This document shows positions 1 to 5,172 of a DNA stretch of 7,247 bases, in pieces. The stretch's first letter is position 1. Each line of letters starts with the position of its first letter. Origin of the DNA: Crocinitomicaceae bacterium (GTDB lineage Bacteria > Bacteroidota > Bacteroidia > Flavobacteriales_D > Parvicellaceae); assembly GCA_002727735.1 (NCBI GenBank), contig PBXW01000145.1:1-7247 (forward strand), given 5' to 3'. Position numbers and translations under genes: made by a program. Below the pieces are notes generated by a model, which was not told the origin of the DNA, made no database searches, and worked only from the letters and a program-made list of their open reading frames with translations.

Positions 1-1
1 G

Positions 2-64
2 TATGTTGATAGCAATACAATAGCTAGATCAATAATTGGAAGGGTTGAAATAAATGACGATTAA
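2..64 (+). CDS. C-terminal fragment of an upstream gene (possibly Mrp/ApbC ATPase)
   Basis: This is the end of a gene that begins before the window. Of the three plus-strand frames only this one stays open through the first 60 bases; it gives 20 residues ([20 protein letters not shown]) and a TAA at 62-64. The stop lies 11 bases inside the dcd reading frame, the kind of overlap seen throughout this window, which supports a real co-transcribed gene. In Pseudomonas and relatives the gene before dcd is commonly apbC/mrp, an Fe-S cluster carrier P-loop ATPase. The 'IAR' motif followed by a short tail resembles the end of that family. That identity rests on synteny and a faint resemblance only; no diagnostic motif is in view. 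Confidence 0.45.
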   Translation, partial: YVDSNTIARSIIGRVEINDD

Positions 65-623
65 ATCAGATAAGTGGATAAAAAAGATGTCAGTTGAAAA
101 TGGCATGATTGAACCATTCCAAGAGGATCAAATAAGATATTCTGATGATAATTCAAGACTCATATCATATGGCCTTTCAAGTTATGGATATGATGTTAGG
201 TGTGCGAATGAATTTAAAGTGTTTACCAATATTCATTCGGCAATTGTCGACCCGAAATCTTTTGACGAAAAAAGCTTTGTAGATATTAACTCAGATGTAT
301 GCGTTATACCTCCAAACTCTTTTGCTTTAGCAAGGACGGTTGAATATTTCCGAATTCCTAGAGATGTTCTAACTATATGTCTTGGGAAATCAACTTATGC
401 TAGGTGCGGAATCATTGTTAATGTTACCCCGCTTGAGCCTGAGTGGGAGGGGCATGTTACTCTAGAATTCTCTAATACAAGTAATTTACCGGCAAAGATT
501 TACGCTGGAGAAGGTGTAGCACAAATGATTTTTCACCAATCAGATGAGGAGTGTAAAATAAGTTACAAGGATAGGGATGGAAAATATCAGGGACAAACAG
601 GGGTTACTTTACCCAAAACTTAA
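54..623 (+). CDS. dcd: dCTP deaminase (Dcd)
   Basis: Deaminates dCTP to dUTP with release of ammonia in the cytoplasm. dUTPase then makes dUMP, the thymidylate precursor. The protein has 189 residues, normal for the family (about 188-193), and is complete. It closely follows the Pseudomonas-type sequence: the SIKSDKWI-like N-terminus, SSYGYDVRC (42-50), the substrate-loop motif GKSTYARCG (111-119) and VTLEFSNT (135-142). That last stretch contains Glu138, which matches the catalytic Glu138 of the E. coli enzyme. The C-terminal [12 protein letters not shown] segment is the lid that closes over the nucleotide. The monofunctional form is expected rather than the archaeal DCD-DUT fusion type, so a separate dut gene should exist elsewhere. 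The ATG at 54 is preceded by a purine-rich GGAAGG at 38-43. The gene starts inside the previous one, so it is probably co-transcribed with it. Its last 15 bases overlap the opposing DUF3108 gene. Confidence 0.97.
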   Translation: MTIKSDKWIKKMSVENGMIEPFQEDQIRYSDDNSRLISYGLSSYGYDVRCANEFKVFTNIHSAIVDPKSFDEKSFVDINSDVCVIPPNSFALARTVEYFRIPRDVLTICLGKSTYARCGIIVNVTPLEPEWEGHVTLEFSNTSNLPAKIYAGEGVAQMIFHQSDEECKISYKDRDGKYQGQTGVTLPKT

Positions 624-1322
624 TATTTTTTCAGCTTCAATCAGGATTTTTCTTTCTTTCCTTTCGTCACTAACTTTTATAAGAATAAAGTCTAGAGTTT
701 CTGCAACGTAATATATGCTTTTGCCTCCTTTTTCGTCAGTTCTTTCAAGAACTTTGCATGGATAATTGACATCCTTAATTTTAAGGATTTCACTACCAAT
801 AACTTTAAAACTATTGTTATAAAAAGTACCTTCATCTAATTTTATTAAATTTATTTCAAATTCTTCAATTCCCATTCTTAGATTTTGCCTAATTTGAAAA
901 CCACTCGAAATAGGATCCATTGGAATATCATCAGTTAAGAAACTAATGACCCAATTAATATCACCAGATGATGCTATTTTCCTGTTTTTATAATCAAAGG
1001 ATATATTTTGATTCTGCTGACCCTTAATTGGCAACTTTATATATTGAGCATAATACTTCGGAAAAACTTTTGAATTTGTTAAATTAAATTCAGACTCTTG
1101 CATTATTTCGGCATTTAAAATCCTATTTTTTCCAGTGAATGTAACTTCAAAACCTTCTTCTTTTTTACTAAAAGTTTTTAAACCATCTATGGATAATGGC
1201 CCAATCTTATTTTTAAACCTAATTTCATATTCATATATACCAGATTCATTTGCATCTAATGCTAAGACTGAGACCAAGGCAATAATCAAATATTTTTTAA
1301 AACTTTTTATAAATTTTTTCAT
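609..1322 (-). CDS. DUF3108 family exported protein of unknown function
   Basis: A 237-residue protein if started at the ATG at 1322. That start gives a classic export signal: Met-Lys-Lys, several more basic residues, a hydrophobic core ([12 protein letters not shown], 11-22) and a likely cleavage after LDA at 24. The mature part looks like the DUF3108 family: an early [12 protein letters not shown] strand segment, alternating beta-type residues throughout, a SFDYKN segment near the middle, and a closing strand pair around [14 protein letters not shown] where this family carries its end motif. It is predicted periplasmic or outer-membrane-associated; no lipobox cysteine is seen. Function is unknown. 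It is third in the purM-purN operon, the same order I recall from Pseudomonas, and starts 26 bases inside the 3' end of purN with a weak ribosome site, so translation is probably coupled. In-frame starts at 1340 (ATG) and 1346 (TTG) would only add residues before the signal peptide. Confidence 0.82.
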   Translation of the reverse strand: MKKFIKSFKKYLIIALVSVLALDANESGIYEYEIRFKNKIGPLSIDGLKTFSKKEEGFEVTFTGKNRILNAEIMQESEFNLTNSKVFPKYYAQYIKLPIKGQQNQNISFDYKNRKIASSGDINWVISFLTDDIPMDPISSGFQIRQNLRMGIEEFEINLIKLDEGTFYNNSFKVIGSEILKIKDVNYPCKVLERTDEKGGKSIYYVAETLDFILIKVSDERKERKILIEAEKILSFG

Positions 1323-1899
1323 ATTTACAAATTGATCCATCAGCAAACTTAGAAACTACCATTGGAAGCATAGCATGTTCTACTGAGTGGATTCTTTTTT
1401 TAAGATCTTGCAATGTATCACTTTGTCGAACGGATATTTCACCTTGTGCAATAATTTTTCCACCATCAAGAACATCATTCACAAAATGGATTGTAATACC
1501 ATGTTTTTTATCACCATTCTTAATCACTGATTCATGAGTATTAAGACCAGGATATTTTGGTAAAAGTGAAGGATGTATATTAATAATCTTTTCTTCAAAA
1601 CTCTCTGTGATGATCGGAGTTAGGATTCTCATAAATCCTGCAAGCACAATAAGATCAAGATTAATCTTTTTTAATTCCTGGAGAATTGCCAAATCAAAAT
1701 CCTCTCTACTTTTAAAATCTTCGTTATTTATAACTTTACAATTTAAAGAATGTTTTTTTGCTCTTTGAATTCCGAATGCATTAGGGTTATTGCTAATTAC
1801 CAGTTGAATCTCTCCTCTTATAGTATTTTTTTCACACGCGTCAATAAGAGACTGCAGGTTCGAACCATTTCCTGAAATTAAAACAGCTATTTTAAGCAT
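1297..1899 (-). CDS. purN: Phosphoribosylglycinamide formyltransferase PurN
   Basis: Transfers the formyl group of 10-formyl-tetrahydrofolate to GAR, giving FGAR, the third step of de novo purine synthesis, in the cytoplasm. It has 200 residues against about 212 in E. coli; the missing part is the dispensable C-terminal tail. The N-terminal IAVLISGNGSNLQ (4-16) binds the substrate phosphate. LAGFMRILTP (86-95) and INIHPSLLPKYPGL (106-119) form the folate site. The catalytic triad is visible as Asn107, His109 and Asp145 (in DVLDGG), equivalent to Asn106, His108 and Asp144 of E. coli. HSVEHAMLP (171-179) is the usual late motif. The gene begins 13 bases before the end of purM and overlaps the DUF3108 gene by 26 bases, so it is the middle gene of a tightly coupled minus-strand operon. 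Confidence 0.98.
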   Translation of the reverse strand: MLKIAVLISGNGSNLQSLIDACEKNTIRGEIQLVISNNPNAFGIQRAKKHSLNCKVINNEDFKSREDFDLAILQELKKINLDLIVLAGFMRILTPIITESFEEKIINIHPSLLPKYPGLNTHESVIKNGDKKHGITIHFVNDVLDGGKIIAQGEISVRQSDTLQDLKKRIHSVEHAMLPMVVSKFADGSICKYEKIYKKF

Positions 1900-2912
1900 T
1901 GAATAAAATTTACATTGGTTTGTGATTCATTCAAGATCTTTCCAATTACGAAACTCTTAAAACTATGCTTTTTAATAATTGATTGAGTCTCTTTTATATC
2001 TTTAGGATCTATTATTAAGGTCATTCCAATACCACAATTAAAAATTCTTAACATATCATTAGTTTCGATATTTCCAAGTCTTTGTAATTGTTTAAATAGT
2101 TTTGGCATCTTCCAGCTATCTAGATTAATTTCAGCAGACAAGTGTTTAGGTACAGATCTTGGTATATTTTCAGTAAGACCTCCTCCTGTAATATTGGCAA
2201 TTGATTTAACTTTTATTTTTTCTATTAGATCATGTATAACTGACACATATAAGTGTGTTGGTTTTAACGCAAGTTTCGTTATTTTTTCTTTTTCTAGCTT
2301 GCTTAGCTTCGATTCATCGATCAATTTATTTATTAATGAATAGCCATTGGAGTGAGCGCCACTTGATTCAATGCCAACTATCAAATTCCCTTTCTTAACT
2401 TTTGAACAATCAATGATAAGTTTTTTTTCAACTACACCAACCGCAAAACCTGCTAAGTCAAAGTTGTTACCAATATAGTGATTTGGCATTTCAGCAGTTT
2501 CACCGCCAATAAGCGAGCAATTAGATTTTTTACAGGCATTTGCAATTCCTTTAACAACAAAACTTGTTTCATTAATATCAAGCTTTGAGGAAGCAAAATA
2601 ATCTAGAAAAAAGAGTGGTTTAGCCCCAGAGGTCACCATATCATTTACACACATCGCAACAAGATCTTGCCCAATGGTTTTTAAAGAAGAGTTTTTTTGG
2701 GCAAGAGCGACCTTTGTCCCAACTCCATCAGTGCAAGCGACAAGTACAGGATCTTTTAAACCTTTAGGAAGTGAATAAAGTCCTGAGAATCCTCCAAAAT
2801 TAGTTAAAACGTTTTTATCAAATGTTCCTGTGACATCCTTTCTAATTTTATCAACCAGCATATTTCCTGCTTTAATATCAACACCAGCTTTCTTATATGG
2901 ATCATTTCTCAT
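1887..2912 (-). CDS. purM: Phosphoribosylformylglycinamidine cyclo-ligase PurM (AIR synthetase)
   Basis: Closes FGAM to 5-aminoimidazole ribonucleotide using ATP, the fifth step of purine synthesis. It has 341 residues (E. coli 345), complete. The N-terminus YKKAGVDIKAGN (6-17) is the family signature. It is followed by the glycine-rich loop FGGFSGLYSLP (39-49), CTDGVGTKVALA (60-71), AMCVNDM (86-92), the invariant FFLDYFA (101-107) and GGETAEMP (136-143), which contributes to the ATP/Mg site. HSNGYSL (187-193) and ITGGGLTENIPR (241-252) complete the PurM C-terminal-domain motifs. The ATG at 2912 has a well-placed AAGG (2921-2918) five bases upstream. It leads the operon purM-purN-DUF3108. A good sigma70-type -10 box lies about 24 bases upstream, inside the start of the divergent gene. 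No recognisable PurR-type operator was found in the 28-bp gap. Confidence 0.98.
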   Translation of the reverse strand: MRNDPYKKAGVDIKAGNMLVDKIRKDVTGTFDKNVLTNFGGFSGLYSLPKGLKDPVLVACTDGVGTKVALAQKNSSLKTIGQDLVAMCVNDMVTSGAKPLFFLDYFASSKLDINETSFVVKGIANACKKSNCSLIGGETAEMPNHYIGNNFDLAGFAVGVVEKKLIIDCSKVKKGNLIVGIESSGAHSNGYSLINKLIDESKLSKLEKEKITKLALKPTHLYVSVIHDLIEKIKVKSIANITGGGLTENIPRSVPKHLSAEINLDSWKMPKLFKQLQRLGNIETNDMLRIFNCGIGMTLIIDPKDIKETQSIIKKHSFKSFVIGKILNESQTNVNFIQCLK

Positions 2913-2934
2913 TATTGCCTTAGTACCTTAAAAT
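2906..2934 (+). promoter_or_regulatory. Predicted promoter for the DUF2066-CDP-alcohol transferase-hda operon
   Basis: TTCTCA at 2906-2911 (4 of 6 to TTGACA), a 17-bp spacer, then TAAAAT at 2929-2934 (5 of 6 to TATAAT). Only six bases separate the -10 box from the ATG at 2941, so the predicted transcript would begin at or next to the start codon. The -35 lies inside the first three codons of purM on the other strand. Prediction by eye from consensus matches and spacing only. Confidence 0.4.
2918..2921 (-). promoter_or_regulatory. purM ribosome binding site
   Basis: AAGG read on the minus strand, separated by five bases (CAATA) from the purM ATG at 2912. It is the only Shine-Dalgarno-like sequence in the 28-bp divergent gap, and it serves purM only; the opposing gene has none. 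Confidence 0.7.
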
Positions 2935-2935
2935 A

Positions 2936-2965
2936 ATTATATGCAAGGAGCGTACCTAAAAACTA
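2936..2965 (-). promoter_or_regulatory. Predicted sigma70-type promoter for purM-purN-DUF3108
   Basis: A perfect TATAAT is read on the minus strand at 2941-2936. A weak -35 candidate, TAGTTT, lies at 2965-2960, 18 bp further upstream. Transcription would begin near 2929, giving a leader of about 17 bases that contains the purM ribosome site. The -10 box sits on the first base of the divergent DUF2066 gene and the -35 lies within its signal-peptide codons. The -10 match is exact, but the -35 is poor and AT-rich DNA makes chance -10 matches common. Confidence 0.5.
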
Positions 2966-3936
2966 TTTTTTTAATTATTATCTTTTCAAATGGAACTTTT
3001 GCAAAGGATTTTGATGATCTTTTTAACACAACGATTATGATCAAAGATGAATCGATAGATGAATCAATAGATAAATCTTTTGAGAGCTTAGTTTTAAGGC
3101 TACTTGGAACAAAAGATGATGAAAAAATGAAATTAATTAAGGATCAGTATGATTCAAAAGATTTTCTAAAAACTTATACTTTGTTGACGAAAAATAATAT
3201 TAAGTTCCTGAAAGCATCATTCGATGAAGAAACTGTAATTAAGCAGTTTGTAGATAATGAGATAAGCTTTATAGGAAGAAACAGGCCGATAGTATTTTTA
3301 GACATAGAGGTTGATAATGGATTTGATGAGCCTTTCAAGGTTGAAACAATACCCTATGAAAATAGTTTTGAGTCCTCTATCCAAGAGATCTTTAATGAGA
3401 TTTCTCAAGAGCGTGGTCTTTTTTTTGAGTTCCCTCAAAATAATATTTCCTTAGTCAACTCTGACTATTTCTTTGAAGAAAGTACAAATAATGACTTGAA
3501 CCAATATAAATTTGATTATTTTGCTTCAATTAATATATTGAGACTGGGAATAAATAGCTGGTCTATGAAATATGGAAATGAAGTGCTATTTTTTGAGGGT
3601 GAAGATCAAATGTTTAAAGAAATTAGAGAAATTTTTAATGAAGAATCATTTATATATTTAAGTAATTTTGTTCTAGATAGACTCGAAGAAGAAATAATTA
3701 TCAAATTTAGCAGAGTTAATTCAGTAGAAATGATTGATAAATTATTAGAAATCTTAGATCAAATGATCTCTATCAAAAGATACAGCATAACTTCATTTGA
3801 AAATGATGAGGTATCTTTCATTTTAGAGATTTTTGGCACACAAGATCAATTTATTGAATCAGTTAAATCGCATAAGGATTTAATGCTTGATAAATCTTCA
3901 AAAGATTTAATTGAAGCCTCACTCATTAAAACATGA
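2941..3936 (+). CDS. DUF2066 family exported protein of unknown function
   Basis: A 331-residue protein. Residues 1-21 form a short signal peptide: one Lys at 7, hydrophobic core TIFLIIIF, probable cleavage after TFA. After it, KDFDDLFNTTIMIKDES followed by a helix ending in LVLRLLGT matches the opening of DUF2066 ('...v.d.s...r..a...al..vlvr.tG'). The FLKASFDEETVIKQF segment and then IGRNRPIVFLDIEV (about 110-123) fit the next two conserved blocks. The C-terminal part is a poorly conserved, acidic periplasmic domain. Function of the family is unknown. Its place between purM and hda is, as far as I recall, conserved in several gammaproteobacteria, which supports the assignment. There is no Shine-Dalgarno sequence before the ATG, suggesting leaderless translation; an AAGGAG at 2945-2950 lies inside the frame and serves no visible start. 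Its TGA overlaps the next ATG by four bases. Residues 36-46 are encoded by a 12-bp tandem repeat. Confidence 0.8.
   Translation: MQGAYLKTIFLIIIFSNGTFAKDFDDLFNTTIMIKDESIDESIDKSFESLVLRLLGTKDDEKMKLIKDQYDSKDFLKTYTLLTKNNIKFLKASFDEETVIKQFVDNEISFIGRNRPIVFLDIEVDNGFDEPFKVETIPYENSFESSIQEIFNEISQERGLFFEFPQNNISLVNSDYFFEESTNNDLNQYKFDYFASINILRLGINSWSMKYGNEVLFFEGEDQMFKEIREIFNEESFIYLSNFVLDRLEEEIIIKFSRVNSVEMIDKLLEILDQMISIKRYSITSFENDEVSFILEIFGTQDQFIESVKSHKDLMLDKSSKDLIEASLIKT
3046..3078 (+). repeat. 12-bp tandem repeat inside the DUF2066 gene
   Basis: About 2.7 copies of a 12-base unit: GATGAATCGATA, GATGAATCAATA (one mismatch), then GATAAATCT. The unit length keeps the frame and encodes the repeated residues DESI-DESI-DKSF at 36-47, just after the signal peptide, in the first conserved block. 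It is probably slippage-generated. Confidence 0.75.
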
Positions 3937-4481
3937 TCAAATATTTAAGATTTATACCAAACTTTATTTCATTGATAAGAATATCATTGGTTATTCCAAT
4001 AGTTTTGAACTTACTCTCTTCTAAATATGTCTTTGCTATTATTTTATTTACCTTTGCATCAGTTTCAGATGCAATTGATGGATTCCTTGCAAGATTTTTT
4101 AAGTGGCATACAGATTTAGGTAAGATTCTTGATCCGGTCGCAGACAAGCTCCTCATGATTGGTTCAATAACTGCACTTTGGTGGAATCAAATTGTTCCTT
4201 TATCAGTCTTTATAATTTTTGTTTTGCGAGACCTGCTCATTCTTCTTGGCGCAGCATTTGAAATGTCAATAACTGAAAAAACACCATCTCCAAATTATAT
4301 TGGTAAGGCAACAACAGCATCTCAAATAATTTATATTTTAGCTTTGATAATTATTGAAATATTTAACGTAACCATTAATTTTAAAATTTTTCATATTTTA
4401 ATAGCATTAATATCATTATTAAGTCTCTTAAGTTATTTTAGATGGTGGCTTAACAATAATTTCATAAAAGAAAATGTCTGA
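3933..4481 (+). CDS. CDP-alcohol phosphatidyltransferase (PgsA-like or eukaryote-type cardiolipin synthase-like)
   Basis: An integral inner-membrane enzyme of 182 residues, the same length as E. coli PgsA. It carries the complete family motif D-x2-D-G-x2-A-R-x8-G-x3-D-x3-D: Asp46, Asp49, Gly50, Ala53, Arg54, Gly63, Asp67 and Asp71, which hold the metals and the CDP-diacylglycerol. Several hydrophobic segments (about 15-42, 73-88, 90-108, 130-146 and 152-170) fit the six-helix fold. The N-terminal IPNFISLIRI is typical of PgsA. The choice of acceptor is uncertain. PgsA would use glycerol-3-phosphate to make phosphatidylglycerophosphate. However, the RDLLILLGAAFEM block followed by YIGKATTASQ also resembles the eukaryote-type cardiolipin synthase branch (RDVxLI...SKxNTxxQ), whose acceptor is phosphatidylglycerol. 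No gene symbol is therefore given. The ATG overlaps the DUF2066 stop (ATGA), and the 3' end overlaps hda by eight bases, so all three are translationally coupled. Confidence 0.92.
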   Translation: MIKYLRFIPNFISLIRISLVIPIVLNLLSSKYVFAIILFTFASVSDAIDGFLARFFKWHTDLGKILDPVADKLLMIGSITALWWNQIVPLSVFIIFVLRDLLILLGAAFEMSITEKTPSPNYIGKATTASQIIYILALIIIEIFNVTINFKIFHILIALISLLSLLSYFRWWLNNNFIKENV

Positions 4482-5172
4482 TCCTCGCCAACTAGCATTA
4501 CAAATCCAAATTAATGAGAGGGCATCTTTAAATAATTTCTTTGTATCAAAAAATAATAATAAAACTATTCAAATCCTTAAAAATGTTTTATTCAGCAGTA
4601 AAAAGGGCGCTCAAATGTTTATAGATGATTTTGCAAGTAATGGGAAAACCTACTTGCTGCAAGCTATCTGTAATGATTATTCCAGTTTTAAGAATTCTAC
4701 AATTTATATTCCTATGCAAAAAGCCATAATCCTTGAGCCTTCTATACTAGCTGGTGTAAGTGAGCTGGATTTGGTTTGCATAGATGATGTTGATCTTATG
4801 AATAAACAAAGAGAATGGGAGATTGCACTTTTTAATCTTATTAATGAGTGCTATGAGAAGGAGTGCCATCTTTTGTTGTCTGGAAGTATTAATAAACTTG
4901 AAGTAATGCCCGATCTCACTTCAAGGATTAAAAAAATGGAAATACTTAGATTAGAAACAATTGATGATGACGAGCTGTTAGAGGCTAGCAAAGCAATTTC
5001 AAATAATCTTAATATTGAGATTTCAGATAAAAATATGAATTATCTGATAAATAATTCAAAAAGAGATATAAAAACAGTTTTCAAGACTCTATCAAAGCTT
5101 GAGATAGAGTCTCTCGAAAGAAAAAAATCTATAGGCCTAAACCTTATAAAAGAAGTTATTCAAAGTTTTTAA
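4474..5172 (+). CDS. hda: Hda, DnaA-homologous regulator of replication initiation
   Basis: With the DNA-bound sliding clamp, Hda stimulates hydrolysis of ATP bound to DnaA, switching off re-initiation (RIDA). It has 232 residues (E. coli 233). The N-terminal QLALQI (6-11) is in the place of the clamp-binding motif QLSLPL. An AAA+ core follows: P-loop region ending in NGKTYLLQA (56-64), Walker B LVCIDDVDLM (100-109), a sensor-I-like strand LLLSGS (133-138), the arginine-finger region PDLTSR with Arg151, and the SKRDIKTVFKTLSKLE helix (195-210) that provides sensor II and the lid. No DnaA-type DNA-binding domain IV is present, which separates Hda from DnaA. The P-loop lacks two of the usual glycines, replaced by Asp52 and Ser55. 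It is the last gene of its operon and its final 17 bases overlap the opposing sppA. It has only an A-rich ribosome-site region, so it likely depends on coupling. Confidence 0.93.
   Translation: MSDPRQLALQIQINERASLNNFFVSKNNNKTIQILKNVLFSSKKGAQMFIDDFASNGKTYLLQAICNDYSSFKNSTIYIPMQKAIILEPSILAGVSELDLVCIDDVDLMNKQREWEIALFNLINECYEKECHLLLSGSINKLEVMPDLTSRIKKMEILRLETIDDDELLEASKAISNNLNIEISDKNMNYLINNSKRDIKTVFKTLSKLEIESLERKKSIGLNLIKEVIQSF

Noticed and set aside
601..614. Possible terminator hairpin at the end of dcd (GGGT ... ACCC)
   Set aside because: The stem is only four base pairs, and the T-run at 625-631 is about ten bases away rather than adjacent, so it does not qualify as an intrinsic terminator.
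1135..1335. Plus-strand open frame of 66 codons
   Set aside because: It lies wholly antisense to the DUF3108 gene and the purN 3' end, has no recognisable domain, and its residues look like reverse reading of AT-rich coding DNA.
1323..1346. Longer start (ATG at 1340 or TTG at 1346) for the DUF3108 protein
   Set aside because: These add eight or fewer residues before a well-formed signal peptide and deepen the overlap with purN. The ATG at 1322 gives the typical Met-Lys-Lys N-terminus.
2913..2940. PurR-type operator before purM
   Set aside because: No palindrome resembling the purine operator is present in the gap or its flanks; purine repression of this operon cannot be supported from the sequence.
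2945..2950. AAGGAG as a ribosome site for a later start of the DUF2066 gene
   Set aside because: No ATG, GTG or TTG follows in frame at a suitable distance, and a later start would remove the signal peptide. It is treated as coding sequence.
3926..4156. Minus-strand open frame of 76 codons
   Set aside because: It is antisense to the CDP-alcohol phosphatidyltransferase catalytic motif region, which is clearly the real coding strand; no domain or ribosome site supports it.
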